A DNA stretch of 64,000 bases from Acidimicrobiia bacterium (GTDB lineage: Bacteria > Actinomycetota > Acidimicrobiia > Acidimicrobiales > VFJN01). Made by a program: the position numbers and the translations under genes. The DNA lies in assembly GCA_009694375.1 (NCBI GenBank), contig SHVB01000003.1:1-64000 (forward strand). The letters run 5' to 3'. The notes under the pieces were generated by a model. The model saw only the letters and a program-made list of their open reading frames with translations, was not told the origin of the DNA and made no database searches. Shown here in pieces: positions 8,279 through 17,323 of the stretch; position 1 is the stretch's first letter, and every line of letters starts with the position of its first letter.

Positions 8279-11044
8279 TCACGTGCGAGGGATCTCGCGC
8301 TCCTCGAAGGTCTCGATGATGTCGCCTGGTTTGAGGTCCTGGAAATCGGTGAGGCCGATGCCACACTCAAACCCGGTCGCTACCTCGCGCACGTCATCTT
8401 TGAAGCGCCGCAACGAGTTGACGGCGCCTTTCCAAATGATTGTGCCCTCCCGCAGGAAGCGGACCTTGGAGTTGCGGGTGATCACACCGTTGAGCACGTA
8501 ACAACCAGCGATCTTGCCGACACGGGGCACGGAGAAGATCTCGCGCACCTCGGCGTCGCCGGTGACCACCTCCTCGAACTCGGGGGCGAGGAGACCGACC
8601 ACTGCGCTCTCCACGTCCTCGATGACCTGGTAGATGATCTCGTAGTTGCGGATCTCCACCTCTTCGGCCTGGGCCAGCTCGCGAGCCTTGCGGTCGGGAC
8701 GCACGTTGAAGCCAATGATGGTGGCCCCCGAGGTGGCGGCCAACTGCACATCCTGCTGACTGATCCCACCCACGGCGCGGTGCACGAAGCCCAACTTCAC
8801 TTCGTCCCGCTCAAGCTTGCGCAGCGATTGGGTGAGGGCTTCCAGTGAACCGGTGGTATCGGTTTTGAGCAGGATGTTGAGCGTGGCCACATCGCCGCGC
8901 TGGATCTGTTCGAAGATGTCCTCCAAGCGCGCCCCCGAAGGGGCGGCGGCCTCGCGACCGAGGTTCGCCACGCGATGCCAATGCTCCCGTTTCTCCGCCA
9001 CCGACTTGGCGGTCTTTTCATCCGGGGCCACTACGAAACCGTCGCCGGCATCAGCCACATCGTTGAGACCGAGTACCTGCACCGGCATGGACGGACCGGC
9101 TTCGGTGACCTGCTCGCCCAGATGGTTGATCAAGGCCCGGACCCGACCCCAGGCTGGGCCAGCCACCAACGGCTCGCCCACCCGCAGCGTGCCGCGCTGC
9201 ACCAAGATGTTGGCCACCGGGCCGCGGCCGGTATCAAGGTGAGACTCCAGCACCACGCCCGCCGCACGGCCCTCAGGGTTGGCCCGGAGGTCCTCTACGT
9301 CGGCCACGAGGAGCAGCGTCTCCAGCAGCGTGTCGACACCATCACCGTTGAGGGCGGATACCGGAATCATCTCGACGTCGCCACCCCAGTCCTGGGGAAT
9401 GAGACCGAGTTCGGAGAGTTGCTGCTTCACCCGGTCGGGTTGGGCCTGCTCGCGGTCCATCTTGTTGATGGCCACCACGATCGGAGCCCCCGAGGCCTTG
9501 GCGTGGTTGAGAGCCTCAATGGTTTGGGGCATCACGCCGTCGTCGGCGGCCACCACTAGCACCACGATGTCGGTGGCCTCGGCGCCCCGGGCGCGCATGG
9601 CCGTGAAGGCCTCGTGACCCGGGGTATCGATGAAGGTGATCAGGCGATCGTTTTGGATGGCTTGGTAGGCCCCCACGGCCTGGGTGATGCCGCCGGCTTC
9701 GCCGGCCACCACATTGGTGTCGCGGATACGGTCCAACAACTTCGTCTTGCCGTGGTCCACATGGCCCATCACGGTGATGATCGGTGGACGTTGGGCGGCC
9801 TCGTCGTCGTCGTCGTCGAACAGGGCATCCATTCCCAGCAGAGCATGCAGCCCCACCTCTTGCTCTTCGCCGGGATCGACCAAACGGATGGTGGCGTTGA
9901 TCTCGGCTGCGAACAGTTCGATCTGCTCGTCGCTGAGCGACTGGCTAGCCGTCACCATTTCACCCATTTGCATGAGGAAACGGACCACATCGGCCGCCGT
10001 TCGGTTGAGTTGGGGACCCAACTCGTGCGGGGTGCACGAGCGCTCCAACACCACCTCGCCCTCCGGGACGGGAGCGTCGGTAGGCGTGAAGGTTTGGGCA
10101 TCCATCGGCTGGAGTTCTTCGCGATTCCGCCGCTTTCGCCCGCCACGCCGCCGCGGCGGGCGCTGCTGACCGCGACCACCGCCAGGACCACGGCCCGGGC
10201 CGCCGCCGGGGGCACCGCCGCCGGGGGGACGATTGGGACCGAATCCGCCGGGACCCCCGGGGGTGCGCGCGCCAACGGGGGTGTCGGCGGGTGGGCCGCC
10301 AACGCGGCGACCCGGCGGCGGTGGAATCGCTCGACCCGCGGGCCCGCGCGGGGGAACCGCCCCGCGCCCACCCATGCCGGGAGGGGGCGGAATGGGTTTA
10401 CCGGAATCGGATCGTAAACGGGGACCGTCGGTGGGGGAAGTTGGGGCCGGTGCCGCGTTCTCGGCGCTGGGGGACGGAGCCGCCGGATCCGAAATCGCGG
10501 CCGCCGGAGCGGGCGCCGGAGTAGCCGCGACCGGAGCCGGCGCCACCGGAGTCGCGGCTGCCACGGGCCGGACCGGCTCATCGTCCACTCGGCGGGGCGG
10601 CAGCGGCCGCTCACTGCCACTCGAGGTGACCAGTCGGGCGGGAGGACGCGGCGGGGCCGGGGCGACCGGGGCTGGTGCCACCGGGGCCGCCGCCGGGGTC
10701 ACGACGGGGGCCGGGGTCACGACGGGGGCCGGGGTCACGACGGGGGCCGGGGTCACGACGGGGGCCGGGGCCACGACGGGGGCCGGGGCCACGACGGGGG
10801 CCGGGGCCTTGGCCGCAGCCGGGGCCTTGGCGGCCTTGGCGGCCTTCGGAGGCTCCTCCGGCTGCACCTCCCGAACCATTCCCTCCCGCTCCGCCTTACG
10901 ACGGACGCGGTCAACCTGCGCATCTTCGATGCTCGAAGAATGCGTTTTTACACCGATCCCCAGCGATCCGCAGAGGTCGAGCGTTTCCTTGTTCGTCATC
11001 CCGAGCTCCTTGGCGAGCTCGTGTACGCGCTTCTTGGCGGCCAA
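8279..11044 (-). CDS. infB: Translation initiation factor IF-2
   Basis: GTPase that delivers initiator tRNA to the 30S subunit, 921 residues. The N-terminal IF2_N helical domain begins [16 protein letters not shown] disordered linker of about 300 residues is rich in Pro/Ala/Val/Gly and carries an 18-bp repeat. The G domain has GHVDHGKT near 425, DTPGHE near 473 and NKMD near 528, followed by domains II-IV. The best start is TTG at 11044: it gives the canonical N-terminus, and no in-frame ATG or GTG precedes it nearby. An AAAGGA lies about 16 nt upstream. It is downstream of ylxR, the conserved order. Confidence 0.96.
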   Translation of the reverse strand: MAAKKRVHELAKELGMTNKETLDLCGSLGIGVKTHSSSIEDAQVDRVRRKAEREGMVREVQPEEPPKAAKAAKAPAAAKAPAPVVAPAPVVAPAPVVTPAPVVTPAPVVTPAPVVTPAAAPVAPAPVAPAPPRPPARLVTSSGSERPLPPRRVDDEPVRPVAAATPVAPAPVAATPAPAPAAAISDPAAPSPSAENAAPAPTSPTDGPRLRSDSGKPIPPPPGMGGRGAVPPRGPAGRAIPPPPGRRVGGPPADTPVGARTPGGPGGFGPNRPPGGGAPGGGPGRGPGGGRGQQRPPRRRGGRKRRNREELQPMDAQTFTPTDAPVPEGEVVLERSCTPHELGPQLNRTAADVVRFLMQMGEMVTASQSLSDEQIELFAAEINATIRLVDPGEEQEVGLHALLGMDALFDDDDDEAAQRPPIITVMGHVDHGKTKLLDRIRDTNVVAGEAGGITQAVGAYQAIQNDRLITFIDTPGHEAFTAMRARGAEATDIVVLVVAADDGVMPQTIEALNHAKASGAPIVVAINKMDREQAQPDRVKQQLSELGLIPQDWGGDVEMIPVSALNGDGVDTLLETLLLVADVEDLRANPEGRAAGVVLESHLDTGRGPVANILVQRGTLRVGEPLVAGPAWGRVRALINHLGEQVTEAGPSMPVQVLGLNDVADAGDGFVVAPDEKTAKSVAEKREHWHRVANLGREAAAPSGARLEDIFEQIQRGDVATLNILLKTDTTGSLEALTQSLRKLERDEVKLGFVHRAVGGISQQDVQLAATSGATIIGFNVRPDRKARELAQAEEVEIRNYEIIYQVIEDVESAVVGLLAPEFEEVVTGDAEVREIFSVPRVGKIAGCYVLNGVITRNSKVRFLREGTIIWKGAVNSLRRFKDDVREVATGFECGIGLTDFQDLKPGDIIETFEEREIPRT
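10695..10802 (-). repeat. 18-bp in-frame tandem repeat in the infB linker
   Basis: Four copies of an 18-bp unit (GGGGTCACGACGGGGGCC on the plus strand, 10695-10766) are followed by two copies with T changed to C (10767-10802). They encode PAPVVT and PAPVVA blocks in the disordered linker of IF2. The unit length keeps the frame, so copy-number change would alter only linker length. Confidence 0.9.
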
Positions 11045-11172
11045 GGTCCTGGTTCAGTCCTTTGTGGTTGATCTATGAGGGCGCGGGCTGCCACCGGGCG
11101 GCACCACGGCGTTCCATCCTCGCACGAACCGCCGGGTTGGCACGATTCCGAGAGGTAAACGGGTAGATCGCC

Positions 11173-11406
11173 TCAGGGGTCGGGGCTCGGCCAGAGGGCA
11201 AGGACCGCCGCTGGGGCCACGGGCACCCGCAGGGCCTTGGCAAAGGCATTCCGCTTCGCCGCCTTCTGCACGCACCCGGGAGCATCGGCGCAGATCCAGG
11301 CCCCACGGCCCGGAAGGCCTCGACCGGCCAGCAGGCTACCCCCCGGTCCGCTGACCACTCGCACGAGGCGCGAAGGGACCGCCCGACGACGGCACCCCAC
11401 GCACAT
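11173..11406 (-). CDS. ylxR: YlxR/RnpM family RNA-binding protein
   Basis: 77-residue DUF448 protein. It begins MCVGCRRR, the family hallmark R-x-C-V-x-C-R lacking its usual short N-terminal extension, followed by GRGAWICAD and a conserved KAAKRNAFAKALR helix. Homologues bind RNA; in Bacillus the protein (RnpM) modulates RNase P. ATG 11406 has no in-frame alternative after the nusA stop, which lies 20 nt upstream. It sits between nusA and infB, the invariant position. A 128-nt gap to infB follows. Confidence 0.92.
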   Translation of the reverse strand: MCVGCRRRAVPSRLVRVVSGPGGSLLAGRGLPGRGAWICADAPGCVQKAAKRNAFAKALRVPVAPAAVLALWPSPDP

Positions 11407-11426
11407 ACGGCGTTTCTCGGCGGTCG

Positions 11427-12611
11427 CTACTCCGTCTCCTCAGCCGCGACGGGTACCACGTCCGCCTCCACTACTTCCTCCACCAACTCCTCACTGTCCG
11501 CCTCCACCGTGGGGTGCGCCCATTCCTCCGCTGACAGGGCCGGTCCGCCCTCCGCGGGTACCCAAACCTGCTCTCCGGAGACAGCATCCACGACCCACTC
11601 ACCTTGGGCCCACTCCTCACCCTGGTAGGCCTCTTCGTCGGCGATCATCGTCTCGCTCTTGATGTCCACCCGCCATCCGGTGAGGCGAGCGGCGAGGCGA
11701 GCATTCTGGCCCTCCTTACCAATGGCCAGCGACAGTTGGAAGTCCGGCACGATCACCGTGGCGGTACCCGTCTGGATGTCGATACGGACCTCCTTCACCT
11801 TGGCCGGCGACAGCGCCTTCATCACAAAATCGTACGGATCCTCCGAGAAGGGAACGATGTCGATCTTCTCGCCGTTGAGTTCGTTGACGACCTGCCGAAC
11901 CCGAGCCCCGCGGGCGCCCACGCACGCCCCCACCGGATCCACGTTGGCGTCGTTCGACCAAACGGCGATCTTGGTGCGGTGCCCTGGCTCGCGAGCGCAC
12001 GCCTTGAGTTCCACCACCCCTTCAGCAATCTCGGGAACCTCTAGCTTGAACAGTTCCAAGATCAGGCCCGGGTGCGTGCGGGACACCACGATCTGCGGGC
12101 CCTTAGACGTGCGACGCACCTCCACGATGTAGGCCTTGAGCCGAGTGTTGGGGGCGGGACGCTCGTAGGGGACCTGCTCGGCTTGGGGCAGCAGCGCCTC
12201 CACCCGACCAAGATCCAGCAGCGTGTAGCGGCTGTCGGTCTGCTGGATGATTCCGGTGACGATGTCGCCTTCGCGCCCGGCGTACTCCGAGTACTTCAGT
12301 TCGCGCTCAGCCTCACGAATCCTCTGCGTCATGACCTGCCGGGCAGTGGTGGCGGCGATCCGACCGAAATCGTCGGGGGTCACATCCAGTTCGGGCCCAT
12401 AGGGCTCGCCATCCTCGTCGATCTCCTGGGCAAACACGCGAATGTCGAAGCTGCCCGGGTCGATGGTGACCCATGCGTACTCATTGGCGTTCGGCATCCG
12501 CTTGTAGGCCGACTCGAGAGCATCGGCGAGGGCGACGAGCAGCACGTCCACCGAAATTCCCTTATCGATCGCCAGCGCCGCGAGAGCTTCTCCCATGTCG
12601 ATGTTGCTCAT
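11427..12611 (-). CDS. nusA: Transcription termination/antitermination factor NusA
   Basis: 394 residues: an N-terminal RNA polymerase-binding domain, an S1 domain (EGDIVTGIIQQTDSRYTLLDLG) and two KH domains (DPVGACVGARGARVRQV and LAIGKEGQNARLAARLTGW). The C-terminal acidic AR repeats of E. coli are absent, as is normal in actinobacteria. Instead there is a roughly 60-residue acidic Glu/Val-rich tail. ATG 12611 follows AAAGAAGGCGAG and overlaps the rimP stop as ATGA. It controls pausing, termination and rRNA antitermination. Confidence 0.96.
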   Translation of the reverse strand: MSNIDMGEALAALAIDKGISVDVLLVALADALESAYKRMPNANEYAWVTIDPGSFDIRVFAQEIDEDGEPYGPELDVTPDDFGRIAATTARQVMTQRIREAERELKYSEYAGREGDIVTGIIQQTDSRYTLLDLGRVEALLPQAEQVPYERPAPNTRLKAYIVEVRRTSKGPQIVVSRTHPGLILELFKLEVPEIAEGVVELKACAREPGHRTKIAVWSNDANVDPVGACVGARGARVRQVVNELNGEKIDIVPFSEDPYDFVMKALSPAKVKEVRIDIQTGTATVIVPDFQLSLAIGKEGQNARLAARLTGWRVDIKSETMIADEEAYQGEEWAQGEWVVDAVSGEQVWVPAEGGPALSAEEWAHPTVEADSEELVEEVVEADVVPVAAEETE

Positions 12612-13090
12612 GAACTCGCCTTCTTTCCTGTCTTCTTGGGCTGGCCGCCCCACTCGAAGGTGGTGCGGGCCCGTTCGATGTCGTCAAAGCGCACGGTGTG
12701 GCGCTCATCGTGGGCATCTTGCACGGTGACTGAAGTGTCGTCGGTCGCGGCGATGGTGCCCTCCAGTCGGCGCTCACCCTCGGTGCCGGGCTTCGTCTTG
12801 ATCTTCACGTTGGAACCGATGGCACGACCGAAATGGTCCGGGGTGCGCAAGGGGCGTTCAAGACCGGGCGTGCTCACCTCCAGGGCGTAGTTCCCGTCGA
12901 TGGGGTCGTGCTCGTCGAGCGCTCGAGAGATCACCCGAGCCACCCGGGCCACTGCACCTATATCCGCACCGCCGGGACAGTCCACCAGCACCTGAAGCAC
13001 ACCGTTGGCAAGTTCGAGGTCGTAAAGATGGAGGCCAGCGGCCTCGACAAGGGGCACCACGATCACTCCAACCCGGTCGATCACAGTCAT
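12608..13090 (-). CDS. rimP: Ribosome maturation factor RimP
   Basis: 160-residue 30S assembly factor. The N-terminal alpha/beta domain contains LYDLELANGVLQVLVD and the signature EVSTPGLERPLRTPDHF; an SH3-like C-terminal domain and a Lys-rich tail follow. ATG 13090 is preceded by a GGAGGTGACGGAG tract. The stop overlaps the nusA start (ATGA). It is the first gene of the rimP-nusA-ylxR-infB-rbfA-truB-ribF operon, behind a leader of about 80 nt with a stable hairpin. Confidence 0.95.
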   Translation of the reverse strand: MTVIDRVGVIVVPLVEAAGLHLYDLELANGVLQVLVDCPGGADIGAVARVARVISRALDEHDPIDGNYALEVSTPGLERPLRTPDHFGRAIGSNVKIKTKPGTEGERRLEGTIAATDDTSVTVQDAHDERHTVRFDDIERARTTFEWGGQPKKTGKKASS

Positions 13091-13122
13091 GGCACTCCGT
13101 CACCTCCTCCCTGACATAGCAA

Positions 13123-13146
13123 CGGCGCGGGCCGAAGCCCACGCCG
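13123..13146 (-). promoter_or_regulatory. UUCG-capped hairpin in the rimP leader
   Basis: A 10-bp stem (13123-13132 with 13137-13146, one G-U pair) is closed by a C(UUCG)G tetraloop in the minus-strand RNA, 32 nt before the rimP ATG. No U-tract follows, so it looks like a leader stability or regulatory element rather than an intrinsic terminator. Confidence 0.5.
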
Positions 13147-13179
13147 CTCAACTCCACGGACGATCTACAGAACACCCGG

Positions 13180-13185
13180 AGGCTA
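13180..13185 (-). promoter_or_regulatory. Candidate -10 element of the rimP-nusA operon
   Basis: On the minus strand TAGCCT lies within TGGTAGCCT, an extended -10 (TGn) of TANNNT type. It predicts a start site near 13173 and a leader of about 83 nt containing the UUCG hairpin. The same octamer GGTAGCCT precedes three other genes here. Confidence 0.5.
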
Positions 13186-13252
13186 CCAGTGTCTGGAGCA
13201 ACCACACCCATTGGGGGAGCCTTGGCCATCCGCCACCAGGACCGTTGCGGTG

Positions 13253-14665
13253 CTAATACGACCGGGCGAGGTAGGCGATGAGGTCGGCGTCGTCCTCGCT
13301 GGTAGGGAGACCCCCCTCCGCGGTTTGTAGGCAACGCACCGTCACGGCATCTTGGGCCAGACGCGCCTCACCGCCATCTTTAACCAGATCCCAGGCCACC
13401 CGAGCGAACCCAACCTTGGCCCCCTCGATGGCTTCTTCCACCGTGGTGGCGTTCACGGTGCGCTCGTCTCGATGCGCCGTCGCCCGAGCCAGCATGTTGG
13501 CCTGAATTTGAACCAATAGGTCCGGCACCCGGTCCGCCACCTCGGCCACGCCCACCGGCCACTTCTCCCCCGTATCGCGTCGGACCAGCGTTACAAGACC
13601 CTCGGCCAAATCACGCGGGCCCACCTCGACGCGCACGGGCACCCCCTTCAGTTCCCAATCGGTGGCGCGCCGACCGAAACTGGTGGCCACCTGCGCGTCG
13701 AGTCGCACCTTCACCCCGGCCCCTTTGAGGGCCGCCGCAAGGGTGGCGGCGGCATCGCCCGCGCCGCCTTCGTCGCGCACCAGTAACACCACCGCCTGGA
13801 TAGGCGCGAGCGCGGGCGGGACCACCAGACCCTGATCGTCGCCATGGGCCATGATCAGCCCACCCACCATGCGGGTGGAAGTGCCCCACGAGGTTGTCCA
13901 GCACAACTCGGTCGAGCCCTGGTCGGACAGATAGGTGATGTCGAATACCTTGGAGAAGTTCTGGCCGAGATCGTGGCTCGTGCCCATCTGCAGTGCCTTG
14001 CCATCCCCCATCATCGCTTCGCAGGCCAGGGTGTTGATCGCCCCGGGGAAGCGTTCGGCAGCCGTCTTGCGCCCGGCGAGAACCGGGATCGCCAGCACGT
14101 TCACCATGAAATCCGTGTAGACGTCGCGCAGGATGCGCTCGGCATACGCGTTGGAATCCTCGGCGCTGGCGTGGGCGGTGTGGCCTTCCTGCCAAAGGAA
14201 CTCAGTAGTCCGTAGGAACAGACGCGGTCGCAACTCCCAGCGCACGACGTTGTTCCACAGGTTCAGCAACAGCGGCAAATCGCGGTAGCTCTGAATCCAC
14301 TTCCCCATGTACTCACCAATAACGGTTTCACTGGTGGGCCGCACCACGAGAGGCTCATCAAGTTCTTTCCCGCCCGCGTGGGTGACCATGGCCAACTCCG
14401 GACTGAAGCCCTCTACGTGCTCCGCCTCACGAGTGAGGTAACTCTGCGGGATGAACAAGGGGAAGGCGCAGTTCTCCGCTCCCGCCTCTTTGATCCGGAT
14501 GTCTTCCTCCGCCTGCATTCGCTCCCAGATGGAGTAGCCGTAAGGGCGAATGACCATCGTGCCGCGGGCGGGCCCGTTCTCGGCCAACTCTGCTTTGGCC
14601 ACTACATCTTGGTACCAACGGGGAAAGTCGTCGGATTGGGGCGTGAGGATGGGCTGCTTGGCCAT
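13253..14665 (-). CDS. proS: Prolyl-tRNA synthetase, type 3 (archaeal/eukaryote-like)
   Basis: Charges tRNA-Pro. The protein is 470 residues. Class II motif 2 is RLFLRTTEFLWQEGHTAH near 155, and motif 3 is in GGLIMAHGDDQGLVVPP near 271. There is no bacterial INS editing insertion between motifs 2 and 3, and the protein ends with the C-terminal extension and terminal tyrosine (YLARSY) typical of type-3 ProRS. Mycobacterial ProRS is the longer bacterial type, so this is a different evolutionary form. A TAGCAT -10 lies 7 nt before ATG 14665 and no Shine-Dalgarno is visible, so the mRNA is probably leaderless. Confidence 0.94.
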   Translation of the reverse strand: MAKQPILTPQSDDFPRWYQDVVAKAELAENGPARGTMVIRPYGYSIWERMQAEEDIRIKEAGAENCAFPLFIPQSYLTREAEHVEGFSPELAMVTHAGGKELDEPLVVRPTSETVIGEYMGKWIQSYRDLPLLLNLWNNVVRWELRPRLFLRTTEFLWQEGHTAHASAEDSNAYAERILRDVYTDFMVNVLAIPVLAGRKTAAERFPGAINTLACEAMMGDGKALQMGTSHDLGQNFSKVFDITYLSDQGSTELCWTTSWGTSTRMVGGLIMAHGDDQGLVVPPALAPIQAVVLLVRDEGGAGDAAATLAAALKGAGVKVRLDAQVATSFGRRATDWELKGVPVRVEVGPRDLAEGLVTLVRRDTGEKWPVGVAEVADRVPDLLVQIQANMLARATAHRDERTVNATTVEEAIEGAKVGFARVAWDLVKDGGEARLAQDAVTVRCLQTAEGGLPTSEDDADLIAYLARSY

Positions 14666-14672
14666 AGTGAGG

Positions 14673-14678
14673 ATGCTA
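14673..14678 (-). promoter_or_regulatory. Candidate leaderless -10 element of proS
   Basis: TAGCAT on the minus strand ends 7 nt before the proS ATG. With a start site 6-7 nt downstream of the -10, transcription would begin at or next to the A of ATG. Confidence 0.5.
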
Positions 14679-14706
14679 GGCGCCGGCGGCGCGGCAGACC
14701 GCTTGA

Positions 14707-15939
14707 TTAGAGGCTGGCCCGCTTGCGGATCAGGTCCACCCGCTGCTCGGACTGATTCGCATCATCACCCTGTTCGGCGAGCAGCACAGCACGGTCCCGT
14801 TCGGCCTCCCGCTCGGCCTTGGCGGTATCCACCCGGGCAATGGCGGCCTCGGCCCCATGAGCATGGATGAACTCCGCCCACTCGACCAGCGCCGAAACCA
14901 TCTCGTCCTCGGGCACGACCGCCACGTTGCGGCCCTTCACGAACAGATGACCGCGCTTGTTGCCCGCCGCGATGCCGATGTCGGCGTCGCGCGCCTCCCC
15001 GGGACCATTCACGACGCATCCCATGACCGCCACCTGCAGGGGGATTTCCCGATCCCCGAAGGCGGCCATGGCGTCCTGGGCGACCTGGATCACATCGATT
15101 TCGGCCCGGCCGCAACTGGGACAGGCGATGAGATCCACGTTCTTGCGCTCCCGCAGCCCCAGCACCTCGAGCAGTTGGCGCCCGGCGCGGGCCTCCTCCA
15201 CCGGGTCGGCGGTGAGGCTGTAGCGAATGGTGTCGCCGATGCCCTCGGCCAGCAGCGTGGCGAGACCGGCAGTGCCCTTGAGGAGCCCGACCGGCGGCGG
15301 ACCGGCCTCGGTAACCCCCAGATGCAGGGGGTGATCGGTGACGTCGGCCAACTGTCGATAGGCCTCGATCATCAGCGGCACGCTCGATGCCTTCACGGAA
15401 ATCTTCACGTTGTCGAAGCCCACTTCCTCGAAGTAGGCCAGTTCTTGTTGCGCCGATTCCACCATGGCTTCGGGGGTAACCCGGCCGCCGTACTTCTCGT
15501 ACAACTTCGGGTCGAGACTGCCGCCGTTCACCCCGATCCGGATCGGAATGCCCCGGTCCTTACACTCCTGGGCCACCAGTTTGATGTGCTCAGGCTTGCG
15601 GATGTTGCCGGGATTCAGGCGCAGGCACTGCACCCCGGCATCGAGGGCGGCCAGGGCCATCCGGTACTGGTGGTGGATATCGGCCACGATGGGCACCGGC
15701 GAACGCGGGATGATCTGGGCGAGACCCTCGGCCGCCGCGATCTCGTTGCAGGTGCACCGCACGATGTCGGCGCCGGCGGCGGCTAGGGCGTAGATCTGTT
15801 GCAGCGTGCCCTCGACATCGGCCGTCTTGGTGATGGTCATCGACTGCACCGTGATGGGTGCGCCACCCCCCACGGGAACATTGCCCACCATGACCTGGCG
15901 GGTCTGGCGGCGCGGGAACGACGACTCGCCGATTTCCAC
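14707..15939 (-). CDS. ispG: 4-hydroxy-3-methylbut-2-en-1-yl diphosphate synthase
   Basis: MEP-pathway [4Fe-4S] enzyme converting MEcPP to HMBPP. The protein is 410 residues. It has a TIM-barrel domain (GGGAPITVQSMT, VADIHH, RLNPGNI, GVNGGSL) and a C-terminal Fe-S domain with cysteines in CPSCGR near 273 and MGCVVNGPGEA near 306. GTG 15939 was chosen because AGGAG lies 5 nt upstream, right after the rseP stop; longer in-frame openings run into rseP. A charged C-terminal extension of about 40 residues is present. dxr, two genes upstream, is in the same pathway. Confidence 0.96.
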   Translation of the reverse strand: MEIGESSFPRRQTRQVMVGNVPVGGGAPITVQSMTITKTADVEGTLQQIYALAAAGADIVRCTCNEIAAAEGLAQIIPRSPVPIVADIHHQYRMALAALDAGVQCLRLNPGNIRKPEHIKLVAQECKDRGIPIRIGVNGGSLDPKLYEKYGGRVTPEAMVESAQQELAYFEEVGFDNVKISVKASSVPLMIEAYRQLADVTDHPLHLGVTEAGPPPVGLLKGTAGLATLLAEGIGDTIRYSLTADPVEEARAGRQLLEVLGLRERKNVDLIACPSCGRAEIDVIQVAQDAMAAFGDREIPLQVAVMGCVVNGPGEARDADIGIAAGNKRGHLFVKGRNVAVVPEDEMVSALVEWAEFIHAHGAEAAIARVDTAKAEREAERDRAVLLAEQGDDANQSEQRVDLIRKRASL

Positions 15940-15946
15940 CGGTCTC

Positions 15947-17323
15947 CTAGCCCAGTCCGATGGGATCTCGGACGTCGAGATAGATCGCCGACATTCCGAT
16001 AATGAGGAAGAACATGATGACGGCGTAGGTAAGGGGGATGAGACGGGAGACATCGGCCATGTAATGACGGCCCTTAGTGGAGCGAATCCGCTCGTAGGTA
16101 GCGATCACCACGTGGCCACCATCGAGCGGCAGCATCGGGAGCATGTTGAGCACGCCGAGGGAGATGTTGATGAGGGCGAAGAACACGAGGAAGTCACCCA
16201 GGCCCTCGCCCACCAGGGAAGCCCCAATACGAGCGATCCCCGGCAAGGACATCAGCCGCTTCTCGTCGCCGGACCGGGGCGCCCGGGATGCGCTCGAATC
16301 CCCCGAATCCCCCGAATCCCCCGAATCCGCCGAGTTCGCCTCGGAGCCTTGGACAGAACTGCCTTGCGCCACGCTGCGGCTGAAGTCGCCGAGATCATGG
16401 GCAAAGAATCCGACGAGGCTCGTGGCGGTCTCCTTTATCCCGATGGCGGTGAGTTCCACCGCCTGAACAGCCCCTTCCATCGGGTTCACCCGCACCTTGG
16501 CCGCCGGCACGTCGGCGTTGCCGATACCCAAGAACCCCATACTGCTGTCTTCTTCACGCCGCCCCAACGTGGCGTTCAGGGTGAGCAGTTCGCCGTTGCG
16601 CTCCACCTCGACCGCCACCGTCTCGCCGGCGCGGGCCACCACCAGTGGGCCTACGTCAGAAAAGGACTCCACGTCAGTGCCGTCGATGGACACCACGAGA
16701 TCGCCCTCGAGAACGCCGGCAGCGGCCGCGCCCGATCCCTCACTCACGCTGCCCACAATCACCGGAGGCGGTGGGGCACCCAGGCGCTCACCCAACCCGC
16801 CGCCGCCGTCTATCCCCAGGATGGAAAAGGCGATGAAGAACAACACGATCGCCTGCAGGAAATGCATGAGCGAGCCCGCCGATGCCACCAACAATCGCTT
16901 CGGGTAGGACTGTTGCCGGTAGGTACGCGGTTCGTCCTCGGGGGTCACATCGGTATCGAGGTTGGACATGCCAATGATGCGCACATAAGCGCCTAGGGGC
17001 AGCAACTTGATGCCGTATTCGGTCTCACCCCGTCGGAACGACCAGATCTTCGGGCCAAAGAACAGGAAGAACTCGGTGACCTTCATGCCCGAACGCCGCG
17101 CCGCCATGTAGTGGCCGAGTTCGTGGAGGAAGATCATGATCAACAGGCCCGCGATGGTGAGGAACCATCCCACGCCCCCGTAATAGGCAATGGCCAACAC
17201 CAGTGCCGCCAGCACGCTCACGCGCCACGGCTCACCGGCTACCTCCCCGGCCGGTTTCCCGGCGGGGCGAACGGGTTCGACGGGGCGAACGGGTTCAGTG
17301 GGGAGAATGTTGGTGTCGGTCAC
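15947..17323 (-). CDS. rseP: Site-2 protease RseP/Rip1 family (M50)
   Basis: Intramembrane zinc protease of 458 residues that cleaves anti-sigma factors and other membrane proteins. It has membrane segments near 35-70, HELGH at 67-71, a central PDZ domain (about 185-260) and the second zinc region NMLPMLPLDGGH near 400. Unusual features are a Pro/Val/Arg-rich cytoplasmic N-terminus of 30 residues and a Ser/Asp/Gly-rich insertion before the last membrane helices, encoded by a 9-bp repeat. The GTG start overlaps the dxr stop (GTGA). Mycobacteria keep the same dxr-rip1-ispG order. Confidence 0.95.
   Translation of the reverse strand: MTDTNILPTEPVRPVEPVRPAGKPAGEVAGEPWRVSVLAALVLAIAYYGGVGWFLTIAGLLIMIFLHELGHYMAARRSGMKVTEFFLFFGPKIWSFRRGETEYGIKLLPLGAYVRIIGMSNLDTDVTPEDEPRTYRQQSYPKRLLVASAGSLMHFLQAIVLFFIAFSILGIDGGGGLGERLGAPPPPVIVGSVSEGSGAAAAGVLEGDLVVSIDGTDVESFSDVGPLVVARAGETVAVEVERNGELLTLNATLGRREEDSSMGFLGIGNADVPAAKVRVNPMEGAVQAVELTAIGIKETATSLVGFFAHDLGDFSRSVAQGSSVQGSEANSADSGDSGDSGDSSASRAPRSGDEKRLMSLPGIARIGASLVGEGLGDFLVFFALINISLGVLNMLPMLPLDGGHVVIATYERIRSTKGRHYMADVSRLIPLTYAVIMFFLIIGMSAIYLDVRDPIGLG
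16296..16331 (-). repeat. 9-bp tandem repeat in rseP
   Basis: Four 9-bp units, three identical (GAATCCCCC on the plus strand) and one variant, encode consecutive Asp-Ser-Gly triplets in the extracytoplasmic or loop insertion of RseP. The frame is preserved. Confidence 0.85.

Noticed and set aside
14707-16053. IspG start upstream of 15939
   Set aside because: The extra codons overlap rseP and are not conserved; GTG 15939 has AGGAG at good spacing.
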